A stretch of DNA of 64,000 bases from NCBI RefSeq assembly GCF_024171785.1, contig NZ_JAMTCK010000022.1:21883-85882 (forward strand), in the 5' to 3' direction. The number at the start of each line of letters is the position of its first letter. Positions within the stretch are counted from its first letter, which is position 1. The position numbers and the translations under genes are program-made. Under the pieces are notes generated by a model. That model saw only the letters and a program-made list of their open reading frames with translations, made no database searches and had not been told where the DNA came from. Origin of the DNA: Goodfellowiella coeruleoviolacea (GTDB lineage: Bacteria; Actinomycetota; Actinomycetes; Mycobacteriales; Pseudonocardiaceae). Shown piece by piece: positions 1 to 8,260 of this stretch.

Positions 1-105
1 TTCCGCGCGGAGGAACTCGCCCATGGCGGCGATCCGGTCAGCGACCGGGGCGAGCGCTTCCGCCCACCCGGCTTCCATTATCTCGTTCAGGGGACGTGCG
101 GTCAC
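1..105 (-). CDS. ung: Uracil-DNA glycosylase, N-terminal fragment (cut by window edge)
   Basis: Only the first 35 codons are inside the window; the gene continues beyond base 1. The fragment begins [20 protein letters not shown], and this N-terminus (TARPL-x-E-(x)3-GW-x-x-AL-x-PVAD followed by MG-x-FLRAE) matches what I remember of actinobacterial Ung, the enzyme that removes uracil from DNA as the first step of base excision repair. The catalytic motifs lie outside the window, so activity cannot be judged. The GTG start is at base 105; a TAGGGT hexamer at 114-119 sits 8 nt upstream, so the mRNA may be leaderless. Identity is also supported by the ung/thiL neighbourhood known from mycobacteria. 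Confidence 0.75.
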   Translation of the reverse strand, partial: MTARPLNEIMEAGWAEALAPVADRIAAMGEFLRAE

Positions 106-246
106 GAATGGTGACCCTAGCGAGCCAGCCCACCTCCACCGCAGCCGGGCGGACGGGTCGCCCGGGGCGACCCGGTCACGCACCCGTTCACCCGGCCGGC
201 GCAGTCGACCGCACCCGGTCCGGGCGCTCAGTCCCGGGGGCGGCGC

Positions 247-768
247 TCAGTCCAGGCGGCGCAGCCCGTCCCGGTAGACCTCGATGTTGGCCACGTACTT
301 GTCCACGGCGAACTGCCAGGCCCCCTCGGGCACCTCGTAGCCCTCGCGCACCCGGGCCGGCACGCCGAGCGCCATCGACCGGGCCGGCACCCGGCCGTTG
401 AAGGACACCACCGCGCCCGCGCCGACGATGGCGCCGGTCTCCACCACCGACCCGTTGAGCACCACCGAGCCGGAGGCGATCAGGCACCGGTCGGCGATGG
501 TGGCGCCCTCGATGTGCACGTTGTGCCCGATCACGCAGTCCGCGCCGATGATCGTGGGGTGCTCCTCGGTGCAGTGCACCACGGTGCCGTCCTGCACGCT
601 GGTGCGCGCGCCGACCTGGATGCGCCCGTAGTCACCGCGCAGCACCGCCTGCGGCCACACCGACGCCTGGGCGCCGATCTCGACGTTGCCGATCACGGTG
701 GCGTCGGGGTGCACGTAGGCGTCCGGGTGGATGGTCGGCTTGTGCTCGCCCAGCGCGTAGATCGCCAC
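247..768 (-). CDS. Gamma-carbonic-anhydrase-like hexapeptide-repeat protein
   Basis: A 173-residue protein built of left-handed beta-helix hexapeptide repeats (for example VIGNVEIGAQASVWPQAVLR at about residues 25-44) with the RGDYGRIQVG signature of the gamma-carbonic anhydrase/PaaY/YrdA superfamily. Two of the expected metal-binding histidines are visible, H65 (VVHCTEEH) and H82 (IGHNVHIEG), but the third family position, five residues after H82, is Glu87; H85 is nearby. Real carbonic anhydrase activity is therefore uncertain, and a related cytosolic metal or CoA-ester role is possible. The GTG start at 768 is preceded by a strong GAGGAGGG ribosome site. Length is normal for the family. Confidence 0.88.
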   Translation of the reverse strand: MAIYALGEHKPTIHPDAYVHPDATVIGNVEIGAQASVWPQAVLRGDYGRIQVGARTSVQDGTVVHCTEEHPTIIGADCVIGHNVHIEGATIADRCLIASGSVVLNGSVVETGAIVGAGAVVSFNGRVPARSMALGVPARVREGYEVPEGAWQFAVDKYVANIEVYRDGLRRLD

Positions 769-884
769 TGTGGGCCCTCCTCTGGCTGTGTGGGGTTCAG
801 GGGGCCGGGCCGGGCGCCCGTCCCCGCCCTGGCGACGAGGCGACCAGAAACCGGCCCTCGGGGAAAGGCCCCGAGTGGCCCATC

Positions 885-1430
885 TCAGCAGGCGGGTGTC
901 TGCCTGGCCGCCTCGGGCCGGTCGGATTCGGCCACGACCAGGGGCTTGGCCAGGCAGACGGAGTTCTCGTCGTCGCGGTACACGCCGAACTTGGTGGTCG
1001 GCTGGTAGCCGGCGGAGGTGTACAGGGCGATCGCCTCGGGCTGCTTGGTCCCGGTCTCCAGGATCATCCTGCGGTGGCCGGCTTCGGCCGCGGTGCGCTC
1101 CAGTTCGGCGAGCACCCGCCGGGCCAGGCCACGCCCCCTGGCCGCCGGCACCACGTACATCCGCTTCATCTCGGCGTCGCCGGGCAGCACGTGCTCGGTG
1201 TCCTCGCTGGGAACCCGCCAGCCGCCGCAGGCCACGGGCTCGCCGTCCAGGTAGCCGACCAGGAACAGCCCGCGCGGTGCCGCGAACTCGGCCGGGTCGA
1301 CCGGCGTGATGTCGGGGTCGCCGTAGCGTCGGACGTACTCCTGCTGCACTTCCGCGATCAGCTTGGCGGCGTCCGGGTGGTTGTAGGCGAGGGTTCGCAG
1401 CAGCATGGCGTGACGATACGGCCTGGCCAC
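885..1430 (-). CDS. GNAT family N-acetyltransferase
   Basis: A 181-residue GNAT-fold acyltransferase. The acetyl-CoA-binding motif A is clear as MKRMYVVPAARGRGLARRVL (about residues 90-110), followed by the motif-B-like GYQPTTKFGVYRD stretch (about 145-158). The substrate cannot be inferred. The GTG start at 1430 has a GGAAAGG ribosome site 6 nt upstream; a second in-frame ATG at 1406 lacks one, so the longer form is preferred. The gene lies between the gamma-CA-like gene and thiL on the same strand, separated by about 55 bp from thiL. Confidence 0.85.
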   Translation of the reverse strand: MARPYRHAMLLRTLAYNHPDAAKLIAEVQQEYVRRYGDPDITPVDPAEFAAPRGLFLVGYLDGEPVACGGWRVPSEDTEHVLPGDAEMKRMYVVPAARGRGLARRVLAELERTAAEAGHRRMILETGTKQPEAIALYTSAGYQPTTKFGVYRDDENSVCLAKPLVVAESDRPEAARQTPAC

Positions 1431-1485
1431 GACCGCCTTTCCAGCTCGACCGGGCCGGTGTGGCGCGATTCTCAGCGCCCGCCGG

Positions 1486-2451
1486 TCACTGCCAGTGCTC
1501 CCAGCCGGACGACCCCTCGTAGGGCCGGCCGTCCACAGTCACCCCGCTGCCCGCCCGCACCGTGCCGATCGTCTGCCAGTCGGCGGGCACCGCGGCCGGT
1601 TCGGGGAAGGTGGCGGCCAGCGCGTGGTCCTCGCCGCCGGTGAGCACCCAGTGCCTCGGGTCGGCGCCCAGGGCCGAGGCCACGTCGATCAGCCGCTGGT
1701 GCACCACGAGCAGTTCGGTGCGCACGTCGATGGCCACGCCCGAGGCGGTGGCGATGTGGCCGATGTCCGCGAGCAGCCCGTCGGAGACGTCGATCATGGC
1801 GGTGGCGCCGGCCGCGGCGGCCTGCGGCCCGGCCGCGTACGGGGGTTCGGGCACCCGCTGGGCCCCGACCACGGCGACCGGCGAGCGGAAGCCGCGGCCG
1901 AGCACGGCCAGCCCGGCCGCGGCCCAGCCCAGCCGGCCGCGCACCGCGAGCACGTCGCCGACCTGGGCGCCGGAGCGGGTCACCGGGTCCCGACCGGCCA
2001 GGTTGCCCAGCGCGGTGATGGATATCACCAGGTTGTCCGCGGTCACCATGTCGCCGCCGATGATGCCGGCGCCGGCCGAGGCGGCTTCCTTCCACATCCC
2101 GGAGATCAGCTGGTCGGCCACGTCGGCCGGGGTGTCCGCGGGGCAGCCCAGCCCGACGAGCAACGCCGTGGGCATCGCGCCCATGGCCGCGACATCGGCC
2201 ATGTTCACCGCCGCCGCCTTGCGTCCGACCTGCTCAGGGGTGGACCAGTCCAGCCGGAAGTGCACGTTTTCCACCAGTACGTCGGTGGTCGCCACGACCC
2301 GGCCGTCATCGGCGGCTACCACGGCCGCGTCATCGCCGGGCCCGAGCAGGGTGGTCGCCGGTTGGAGTCTCCCCTCGGTCACCCGTCTGATGAGTCCGAA
2401 CTCACCGAGCGTGGCGACGGTGTCCGCCGGTGTCGGCAGTTCCGAGCCCAC
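1486..2451 (-). CDS. thiL: Thiamine-monophosphate kinase
   Basis: 321 residues. ThiL phosphorylates thiamine monophosphate with ATP to give thiamine diphosphate, the cofactor. Family hallmarks are present in order: the N-terminal LGEFGLI motif, the GPGDDAAVV Mg/ATP loop (about residues 37-45), TTDVLVENVHF (about 56-66), the NMADVAAMGA segment and IGGDMVTA. The C-terminal DVSDGLLADIGHIA and TGGEDHALAATF motifs complete the fold. The start is GTG at 2451. Position next to ung matches mycobacterial gene order. TPP made by this enzyme is also the cofactor of IlvB encoded further right, but no regulatory link is visible. Confidence 0.96.
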   Translation of the reverse strand: MGSELPTPADTVATLGEFGLIRRVTEGRLQPATTLLGPGDDAAVVAADDGRVVATTDVLVENVHFRLDWSTPEQVGRKAAAVNMADVAAMGAMPTALLVGLGCPADTPADVADQLISGMWKEAASAGAGIIGGDMVTADNLVISITALGNLAGRDPVTRSGAQVGDVLAVRGRLGWAAAGLAVLGRGFRSPVAVVGAQRVPEPPYAAGPQAAAAGATAMIDVSDGLLADIGHIATASGVAIDVRTELLVVHQRLIDVASALGADPRHWVLTGGEDHALAATFPEPAAVPADWQTIGTVRAGSGVTVDGRPYEGSSGWEHWQ

Positions 2452-2565
2452 AGTTGCCTCCCAAGCTGAGCAATCGGAACCCCAACTGGGGTACGTTGCT
2501 GCTCACGTTCTTACCCCGACTGTTTCCTCAACCCGACCTGACCCGCGAAGACGAAGGGGCACGCC

Positions 2566-2799
2566 GTGGTCCACGCATACATCCTCATCCAAACCGAGGT
2601 CGGCAAGGCCGCCGCGGTGGCCGCGGAGATATCGGCCATTCCGGGGGTCACCACCGCCGAGGATGTCACCGGCCCCTACGACGTCATCGTCCGGGCCGAG
2701 GCCGAGACCGTCGACCAGCTGGGGCAGCTCGTGGTCGCGCGGGTGCAGAACGTCGAGGGCATCACCCGCACCCTGACCTGTCCGGTCGTCCACATCTAG
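2566..2799 (+). CDS. Stand-alone Lrp/AsnC ligand-binding (RAM/ACT-like) domain protein
   Basis: A 77-residue protein corresponding to only the C-terminal effector domain of Lrp/AsnC regulators: VHAYILIQTEVGKAAAVAAE followed by I-PGVT-AEDVTGPYDVIV and the closing RTLTCPVV. There is no helix-turn-helix, so it cannot bind DNA alone; family members form dimers and higher oligomers around amino-acid ligands and may modulate full-length Lrp proteins. GTG start at 2566 with a GAAGGGG ribosome site 7-8 nt upstream. It is divergent from thiL and 19 bp upstream of the DUF3515 gene, with which it is probably cotranscribed. Confidence 0.88.
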   Translation: MVHAYILIQTEVGKAAAVAAEISAIPGVTTAEDVTGPYDVIVRAEAETVDQLGQLVVARVQNVEGITRTLTCPVVHI

Positions 2800-2818
2800 G
2801 GCGTGCTGTCATAGCGGG

Positions 2819-3511
2819 GTGTCGCGTCAAGCCGAACAGCCCGCCGCACCCGTGCCCCCGGTGACGCCGATGGACCAGCCCGCACAGCACGACCAGCACG
2901 ACCAGCACGACCAGTCCGGCCAGCACGGCCAGCACGGCCAGCCCGAGGAGCGGCCAGCCGGCCCGTCCCTGCCCCGCCCGCTGCTGGCCGTGATCATCGG
3001 GCTGCCGGTGCTGCTCGCCGTCGGGGTCGCCGCCATGGGGCTGGTCCTGGGCAACGGCAGCTCGGCCGAGCAGGACAACCCCGCCGCGACCGGTCCGGTG
3101 GCGCTCGGCCCGGTGCCGGCCCCGGCCGCCGAGTCGGCGGAGTGCACCGCGCTGCTCAACGGGCTGCCGCAGCAACTGGTGTCCAACGGCGTCGCCCAGC
3201 CGCGCCGGGAACTGGCCACGCCCGCGCCGGCCGGCGCGATGGCGTGGGGTACCACCCAGCAGGGTCCGGTGATCCTGCGCTGCGGCCTGGACCGGCCCAC
3301 CGAACTCACCCCGACCAGCGGACTGCGGGAGGTCTCCGGCGTGCGGTGGCTGGTGGTCGAGGGCGCGGACGCGGCCACCTGGTACGTGGTGGACCGGCCC
3401 GTCTACGTGGCCCTGACCGTGCCCAACGACGCCGGGACCGGGCCGCTGCAGGACGTCTCCGAGGCAGTGCGCACCACCCTGCCCGCCGTTGGGGTGCGCA
3501 CCTCCGGCTGA
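2819..3511 (+). CDS. DUF3515 family membrane-anchored protein
   Basis: 230 residues. A His/Gln/Asp-rich cytoplasmic head (QHDQHDQHDQSGQHGQHGQ at about residues 23-41, encoded by a 9-bp near-repeat CACGACCAG) is followed by one transmembrane segment (LLAVIIGLPVLLAVGVAAMG, about 55-74) and an extracytoplasmic domain. The outside domain carries AECTALLNGLP, VILRCGLDRP and the conserved GV-WLVV and WYVVDRPVYVALTVP motifs of DUF3515 (Rv2980-like). Its function is unknown; the place between the thiL region and ddl is conserved in mycobacteria. The GTG start at 2819 follows the Lrp-domain gene by 19 bp. Confidence 0.85.
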   Translation: MSRQAEQPAAPVPPVTPMDQPAQHDQHDQHDQSGQHGQHGQPEERPAGPSLPRPLLAVIIGLPVLLAVGVAAMGLVLGNGSSAEQDNPAATGPVALGPVPAPAAESAECTALLNGLPQQLVSNGVAQPRRELATPAPAGAMAWGTTQQGPVILRCGLDRPTELTPTSGLREVSGVRWLVVEGADAATWYVVDRPVYVALTVPNDAGTGPLQDVSEAVRTTLPAVGVRTSG

Positions 3512-3633
3512 GGCCGGGCCGGCCGCCGGGGGAATCCGGGAGTCCGGGGAGTCCGCCGGACAAACCTGCCAGTGGTTGTCAGCTTCTCCTGACACGGTGG
3601 TGGCGAAGCGGACGAACCAAGGAGTTTTCCCAG

Positions 3634-4008
3634 ATGAACACCACACCGGCCCGACTGATCATGGTCAACCTGGACTGCCAGGACCCCCGCGAACTCGCGG
3701 CCTTCTACGGCGCTGTGCTCGGCCTGCCCGTGACGCACAGCGAGGCGGACTACGCGATGGTCAGCGACGGCACGACCTCGATCGGGTTCGGGCGGGTCCC
3801 GGACTACACGCCGCCCGCCTGGCCCGACGTCACCGGGGTGAAGCGCTACCACCTCGACCTGGCCGTCGACGACCTGGCCGAGGCCGAGCGCGACTGCCGC
3901 GCGCTCGGCGCCACCGTGCCGGAGTTCCAGCCCGGCGGTGACCGCTGGCGGGTGCTGCTGGACCCGGCCGGCCACCCGTTCTGCGTGTGCCTGACCGGTC
4001 AGAGCTGA
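3634..4008 (+). CDS. VOC family (glyoxalase/bleomycin-resistance fold) protein
   Basis: 124 residues, a single vicinal-oxygen-chelate domain: LIMVNLDCQDPRELAAFYGA at the N-terminus, the FYGAVLGLPVT helix-turn, and the repeat half KRYHLDLAVDDLAEAERDCR, ending WRVLLDPAGHPFCVC. Potential metal ligands are few, so this is the noncatalytic or unassigned branch often seen in actinomycetes; the substrate cannot be told. The ATG at 3634 is chosen because an AAGGAG ribosome site lies 9 nt upstream; the reading frame is open further left but that part overlaps the DUF3515 gene. It converges with ddl across a hairpin. Confidence 0.85.
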   Translation: MNTTPARLIMVNLDCQDPRELAAFYGAVLGLPVTHSEADYAMVSDGTTSIGFGRVPDYTPPAWPDVTGVKRYHLDLAVDDLAEAERDCRALGATVPEFQPGGDRWRVLLDPAGHPFCVCLTGQS

Positions 4009-4016
4009 CCTGAGCC

Positions 4017-4052
4017 GCGCTGACGCTCCGCGGCCGCGTGGGGCGTCAGCGC
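4017..4052. terminator. Bidirectional terminator hairpin between VOC gene and ddl
   Basis: GCGCTGACGC (4017-4026) and GCGTCAGCGC (4043-4052) form a perfect 10-bp stem with a 16-nt loop. It starts 9 bp after the VOC stop and overlaps the last codons of ddl on the other strand. There is no T-run, as is usual for high-GC actinomycete terminators. Confidence 0.65.
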
Positions 4053-5140
4053 AGTCCGGTGCCCCGGGCGAGCGCGGTCTCCACCAGGGTGGTCAGCAGC
4101 GTCGGGTAGTCCACGCCGGTGACCTCCCACATCTTCGGGTACATCGAGATCGGGGTGAATCCCGGCATGGTGTTCACCTCGTTGATGATCGGGGTGCCGT
4201 CCGGGGTGATGAAGAAGTCGACCCGGGCCAGGCCCTGGCAGTCCAGCGCGGTGAAGGCCCGCACGGCCATGTCCCGCACCCTGGCGATGGTCTCGTCGTC
4301 GAGCTTGGCCGGGATGTCGAACTCGCACACGTCGTCGAGGTACTTGGCGTCGAAGTCGTACCAGTCGACGCCCTCGCCGACGATGCGGATCTCGCCGGGC
4401 AGCGACGCCTCCACGCGCCCGTCCGGGAACTCCAGCACACCGCACTCGACCTCGCGCCCGACCGCGGCGGCCTCGATGACCACCTTGGGGTCGGTGCGCC
4501 TGGCCAGCTCGATGGCCGCGTCCAGCTGGGCCCAGTCGCTCACCTTGCTGATGCCCACCGACGAGCCGGCGCGCGCCGGCTTGACGAACACCGGCAGGCC
4601 CAGGCGGTCCCGGTCGGCCGGGGTGAGGGTCTGCTGGCCGCGCCGCAGCACCACGTAGTCGACGCCGGGCAGCCCCTCGGCGGCCAGCAGCTTCTTGGTG
4701 TACTCCTTGTCCATGGACACCGCGCTGGACAGCACGCCGGGCCCCACGTAGGGCAGCTCGGCCATCTCCAGCAGGCCCTGGATGGTGCCGTCCTCGCCGT
4801 AGGCGCCGTGCAGCACCGGGAAGACAACGTCCACTTCGGACAGCAGCCGGGTCTCCTCACCGGGCTGGAGGGTCACCAGCGCGCGGCTGGTCGGGTCGCC
4901 GGCCAGCACCAGCGCCTGCCCGGCGGACACCGAGGGCAGCTCGCGGTCGCGGATGGCCAGCGCGGCGGGATCGGACGAGCCGAGCACCCACGCGCCCTGG
5001 CGGGTGATGCCCACCATCACCACGTCGAACCGCTCCCGGTCCAGATGAGCCAACACGCTGCCGGCGGAGATGCATGAGACCGCATGCTCTGTGCTGCGTC
5101 CACCGAACACCACCGCCACCCGGGTCTTGCGCCGCGTCAT
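4046..5140 (-). CDS. ddl: D-alanine--D-alanine ligase
   Basis: 364 residues, ATP-grasp ligase that joins two D-alanines for the peptidoglycan pentapeptide and is the target of D-cycloserine. Visible motifs: [19 protein letters not shown] (about 7-25), [36 protein letters not shown], the [23 protein letters not shown]-binding lysine region, and the C-terminal ARVDFF and [20 protein letters not shown] metal/substrate segment. Length is standard. The ATG at 5140 overlaps the stop of the upstream MocR-type gene by 4 nt (ATGA), so the two are translationally coupled even though in mycobacteria ddlA follows gpsA. Confidence 0.97.
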   Translation of the reverse strand: MTRRKTRVAVVFGGRSTEHAVSCISAGSVLAHLDRERFDVVMVGITRQGAWVLGSSDPAALAIRDRELPSVSAGQALVLAGDPTSRALVTLQPGEETRLLSEVDVVFPVLHGAYGEDGTIQGLLEMAELPYVGPGVLSSAVSMDKEYTKKLLAAEGLPGVDYVVLRRGQQTLTPADRDRLGLPVFVKPARAGSSVGISKVSDWAQLDAAIELARRTDPKVVIEAAAVGREVECGVLEFPDGRVEASLPGEIRIVGEGVDWYDFDAKYLDDVCEFDIPAKLDDETIARVRDMAVRAFTALDCQGLARVDFFITPDGTPIINEVNTMPGFTPISMYPKMWEVTGVDYPTLLTTLVETALARGTGLR

Positions 5141-6561
5141 GCGCCTGACCCTACCTGGGTGACCGACGCGGTGGCCGGATCGGCGTGCGTGGCCAGCAGC
5201 GTCACCAGTTCGGGGAGCACCTCGGTGAACTGGGCGCGCCCGCAGCTGGCGTAGCCGATGGCCGCCCCGTGCCAGCGCGGCCGGCCGGCGTGGTGGCGGG
5301 CCAGCCCGTCCAGCCAGAGGCCGCGGTCCCGGCCGGCGGCGATCAGGTCCCGCTCGGCGCGGGCCGAGGGCACCGGCACCACCACGTGCGCGCCGGCGTC
5401 GTCGCCGAGCACCCCGACACCGGCGGCGGTGAGCGCGGCCACCAGCTTCTCCCGCCGCTCGGACAGTTCCCGGCGCAGCCGCCGCAGGTGCCGGCCCAGG
5501 TCGCCGTTGCGGGCCAGCTCGACCACCACCCGCTGGCCGGCCGCCGCCGGGCTGATCCCGGTGGCCTCCCGGTGCGCCATCACCTCGGCGGCCACCGCGG
5601 CGGGCGCCACCATCCAGCCGGCGCCCAGCATCGGGGTGAGGATCTTGCTGGTGGTGCCCAGGTGCACCACCACGTCCGGGGCCAGCGCGGCCAGCAGCGG
5701 CAGCGGGGCCACGTCGTAGCGGAGTTCGCCGTCGTAGTCGTCCTCGACCACCAGCCAGCCCTCGGCACGGGCCCGCTCCACCAGCGCCACCCGCCGGCTG
5801 GCCGGCATCCGCCCGCCCATCGGGTACTGGTGCGCCGGCGAGCAGTAGACCAGCCGCACCCCGCGCGGGATCTCGTCGATCAGCAGGCCCTCCCGGTCCA
5901 CCGGCACCGGCAGCACCCGCAGCCCGGCCGCCCGGAACACGCCCACCGCGCGCTGGTAGCCGGGCTCCTCCATGGCCACGGCGTCACCGGGGCGCAGCCG
6001 GGCGGCGGCCAGTTCGGCCAGTGCCGCGGTGGTGCCGCCGGTGGCCAGCACCAGGTCCTCGGTGGCCCAGCCGTGCACGGTCAGGCCGCGGTGGCGCAGC
6101 AGGTGCTCGGCCACGACCGCGCGGTACTCGGGCAGTCCGGCGCGTTCGGGTCGCAGCAGCGGCGGGCTGTCCGCCGCGGCCCGCCAGGCCCGGCGCCACG
6201 CGGCCCGGTCCAGCCCGCCGGCCCACGGCGCACCCGGCGCGAGGTCGATCACCGCCGCCTCGGTGCCCCGGCTGCGCTGCGGCCTGGGCCGGCCGCGCAC
6301 CGCCTCGGGCGGCGCGGTGGTGACGTAGGTCCCGGAGCCGTGCCGGCCGGCGATCCAGCCCTCGGCGTGCAGCTGCTCGTAGGCGGCGGCGGTCACCGTG
6401 CGGCTCACCTTCAGCCGGCTGGCCAGCGCCCGGGTGGACGGCAGCCGGTCGCCGCCGCGCAGCACGCCGTCCGCGGCCGCGCCGCGCAGCGCGTCGGCCA
6501 GTTGCACGGCCAGCGGGGTGCTGGCGGTGCGGTCGAGGGTGATGGGCAGTTCGGTGGGCAT
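5137..6561 (-). CDS. MocR/PdxR-type transcription regulator (GntR HTH fused to aminotransferase fold)
   Basis: 474 residues from the ATG at 6561. An N-terminal GntR winged helix ([20 protein letters not shown], about residues 40-60) is joined to a fold-type I aminotransferase domain; [11 protein letters not shown] and the PLP lysine motif [17 protein letters not shown] are intact. Family members use PLP as effector and control vitamin B6 or GABA genes, often divergently. The longer open frame (to 6717) is rejected because it would overlap the antitoxin-like gene. Two AGTGGC hexamers lie 20 and 44 bp upstream of this ATG, and a PPOX-family gene is divergent nearby. The stop overlaps the ddl start. 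Confidence 0.92.
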   Translation of the reverse strand: MPTELPITLDRTASTPLAVQLADALRGAAADGVLRGGDRLPSTRALASRLKVSRTVTAAAYEQLHAEGWIAGRHGSGTYVTTAPPEAVRGRPRPQRSRGTEAAVIDLAPGAPWAGGLDRAAWRRAWRAAADSPPLLRPERAGLPEYRAVVAEHLLRHRGLTVHGWATEDLVLATGGTTAALAELAAARLRPGDAVAMEEPGYQRAVGVFRAAGLRVLPVPVDREGLLIDEIPRGVRLVYCSPAHQYPMGGRMPASRRVALVERARAEGWLVVEDDYDGELRYDVAPLPLLAALAPDVVVHLGTTSKILTPMLGAGWMVAPAAVAAEVMAHREATGISPAAAGQRVVVELARNGDLGRHLRRLRRELSERREKLVAALTAAGVGVLGDDAGAHVVVPVPSARAERDLIAAGRDRGLWLDGLARHHAGRPRWHGAAIGYASCGRAQFTEVLPELVTLLATHADPATASVTQVGSGA

Positions 6562-6580
6562 GCTGCCGGCCAGTACCACG

Positions 6581-6922
6581 AGTGGCCCTTCGTCGTCGCT
6601 GGTCAGTGGCGCCTCAAGGATGCCACCGACCAGCGGCCCCGCTCGCCCGCGCTGGCGCGCTCGGGCTGACGGCAACGGGCGAGGGTTCAACGGGAACCAA
6701 CCGGACGATCGGTACACCGTCGCGGGTGATCACCACGTCCGCACCAGCCAGGGCCTGGTCCAGGAGCTGGGAAAGTCGCGCCGTCGCCTCGTCGAGGTCA
6801 ACCCACCCGGCCACGGCACCAGGATCGCGCCCTGCCGTGTTCAGGTCTACCGCCCTGGTCCGCCAAACGATGCAAAGTGGCATTCTCGTTTTGTCTGTAA
6901 TTGGTACTCCACCGAGGCCACT
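6581..6922. promoter_or_regulatory. Candidate MocR operators: four AGTGGC hexamers
   Basis: AGTGGC occurs at 6581-6586 and 6605-6610 (direct repeats, 24 bp apart, in the 5' leader of the mocR-type gene), at 6876-6881, and inverted at 6917-6922 in the PPOX promoter. MocR proteins usually bind direct half-sites in the shared divergent region. The assignment is inferred from position only. Confidence 0.4.
6614..6883 (-). CDS. Orphan Phd/YefM-like antitoxin
   Basis: 89 residues if the ATG at 6883 is used; an in-frame GTG at 6814 would give 66 residues beginning just before the conserved core, and no ribosome site decides between them. The core VDLDEATARLSQLLDQALAG followed by ADVVITRDGVPIVRLVP is the typical Phd/YefM fold (helix for dimerisation, then beta-hairpin), which in type II toxin-antitoxin pairs represses its own promoter. 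No PIN, RelE or Doc toxin is encoded on either side: downstream is the mocR-type gene, upstream the PPOX gene. The Pro/Ala/Ser-rich tail shows no recognisable toxin-binding motif. Function without a toxin is unknown. Confidence 0.7.
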   Translation of the reverse strand: MPLCIVWRTRAVDLNTAGRDPGAVAGWVDLDEATARLSQLLDQALAGADVVITRDGVPIVRLVPVEPSPVAVSPSAPARASGAAGRWHP

Positions 6923-6942
6923 TCACCGTTCATGCTGGTCAC

Positions 6943-7605
6943 ATGAGCCGACCAGACCTCTCTCCGACCGAGCGCAGCACGGTTGCGCGGGGTCGGCACC
7001 GCGCCGTCACCGACCGGGCCGTGCTGGACTCCGTGCTGGACGCCGGCCTGATCTGCCACCTGGCCGTGGTCGTCGACGGCGCGCCCGTGGTGCTGCCCAC
7101 CGGCTACGGCCGCGACGGCGACACGCTCTACCTGCACGGGTCCACCGGCGCGCGCAGCCTGCGGCTGCTGGCCGACGGCGTGCCCGGGTGCGTGTCGGTG
7201 ACCCTGCTCGACGGCGTGGTCTACGCCCGGTCGGCCTTCCACCACAGCGTCAACTACCGGTCGGCGGTGATCCACGGGCAGCTGGTGCCGGTCACCGACG
7301 AGGCGGCCAAGCTGCACGGCCTGCGGGTGCTCACCGAGCACCTGGCGCCCGGCTCGTGGCAGCGGACCCGCCAGCCCGACCGGCGGGAGCTGGCCGCGAC
7401 CATGCTGCTGGCGCTGGACCTGACCGAGGCGTCGGTGAAGGTGCGCGCCGAGGGACCGGTCGACGACGAGCAGGACCTGGACGCCCCGGTGTGGGCGGGG
7501 GTGCTGCCACTGCGCCGGGTGTGGGGCGAGCCGCGACCGTGCGCCAACCTGGCGGACGGCATCCCGGTTCCGCTGGAGGTGGCCGAACGCGACCAGCCGG
7601 GCTGA
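6943..7605 (+). CDS. Pyridoxamine 5'-phosphate oxidase (PPOX) family, flavin-binding split-barrel protein
   Basis: 220 residues. The FMN-binding split barrel is visible from about residue 30: LICHLAVVVDGAPVVLPTGY, DGDTLYLHGSTGARSLRLL, then VSVTLLDGVVYARSAFHHSVNYRS split over about 85-115. This is the Pfam PPOX-2-like group, whose members bind flavin or F420 and mostly lack true PdxH activity. It is divergent from the mocR-type gene; that pairing is common and suggests control by it. ATG at 6943 is used: a CATGCT hexamer at 6931-6936 lies 6 nt upstream and no ribosome site is seen, so it may be leaderless. It converges with the cysteine dioxygenase gene with a 16-bp gap. Confidence 0.87.
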   Translation: MSRPDLSPTERSTVARGRHRAVTDRAVLDSVLDAGLICHLAVVVDGAPVVLPTGYGRDGDTLYLHGSTGARSLRLLADGVPGCVSVTLLDGVVYARSAFHHSVNYRSAVIHGQLVPVTDEAAKLHGLRVLTEHLAPGSWQRTRQPDRRELAATMLLALDLTEASVKVRAEGPVDDEQDLDAPVWAGVLPLRRVWGEPRPCANLADGIPVPLEVAERDQPG

Positions 7606-7621
7606 CCCGCGGCCGCGCGGT

Positions 7622-8104
7622 TCAGTCGGCCCGCCGCGGACCGGACAGCGGGTCGAACCGGTACCGGACCAGCGTGCGCGGCGCGGCGCGGTAGACGTGC
7701 ACGGTGACCGCCGGGTCAACGCCGTTGTTGTGCACCTGGTGCACATAGCCGGGGCCGAACACGCGGGACTGGCCGGTGCGCAGCTCGTGCCACAGCTGCA
7801 CCGGTTCCCCGGTGGGGCGCCGCCGGGTGACCGACTCGGTGAGCGTGCCGGTGACCACGGTGAACGCGCCGAAGGCGGCGCCGTGGTCGTGCAGGTCGGT
7901 GTGCTGGCCGGGCAGCCAGCTCAGCAGCCAGACCTCCTGGTCGTCGGTCCGGTCGAGCAGCCGGGACCAGCGCTGGTCCGGGTCGTAGCGCAGCAGGTGC
8001 CGCCAGCTGTCCCGGTTGGTCGCGTAGTCCAGGGCGACGCGGACCGGGTGCGCGGCGGTGGGGTTGGCGGGCAGGGCGACGGTGTTGGCCGGGACGGCGA
8101 ACAT
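7622..8104 (-). CDS. cdo: Cysteine dioxygenase
   Basis: 160 residues, cupin-fold non-heme iron enzyme that oxidises L-cysteine to cysteine sulfinate. Motifs: the first cupin motif PGQHTDLHDHGAAFGAF carries the iron histidines (HDH), and GYVHQVHNNG the third. The protein has no cysteine at all, so the Cys-Tyr crosslink of animal enzymes is absent, as in other bacterial members; a related thiol dioxygenase substrate cannot be excluded. ATG at 8104 has GAGGA 7-8 nt upstream. A short leader peptide gene of cysteine type lies 68 bp upstream (8173-8253), which supports a role in cysteine homeostasis. Confidence 0.88.
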   Translation of the reverse strand: MFAVPANTVALPANPTAAHPVRVALDYATNRDSWRHLLRYDPDQRWSRLLDRTDDQEVWLLSWLPGQHTDLHDHGAAFGAFTVVTGTLTESVTRRRPTGEPVQLWHELRTGQSRVFGPGYVHQVHNNGVDPAVTVHVYRAAPRTLVRYRFDPLSGPRRAD

Positions 8105-8172
8105 GGGTGTGTCCTCAGTGGTCGTCAGGCGATCGACAACGGCCGGCGCGGCCGGCCGGGCATTGGGTTGGA

Positions 8173-8253
8173 TCACCGGACAGGACACAGCGCGCTGGCG
8201 ACCCGGCGGAGGTCGATGTGACCCCGTCGACCGGTCATGGCGCGCAACAACAT
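8173..8253 (-). CDS. Leader peptide of the actinobacterial cysteine/sulfur type, upstream of cysteine dioxygenase
   Basis: A 26-residue open frame, ATG at 8253 to TGA at 8173, reading MLLRAMTGRRGHI then DLRRVASALCPVR. It has the RR-x-H-(I/V)-DL-x-R-x-x-S-A-x-C pattern that I recall from short putative leader peptides placed before sulfur and cysteine genes in Streptomyces and relatives. The single cysteine sits 4 codons before the stop, and the cdo start follows 68 bp later. A TTGACC/TTCGAT promoter fits with the ATG as first transcribed base. The coding frame is too short for gene finders. Confidence 0.7.
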   Translation of the reverse strand: MLLRAMTGRRGHIDLRRVASALCPVR

Positions 8254-8260
8254 GGCAGGA

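Noticed and set aside
5185..6669. A 494-codon frame antisense to the MocR-type gene
   Set aside because: Low-complexity Gly/His/Arg composition and full overlap with a convincing gene.
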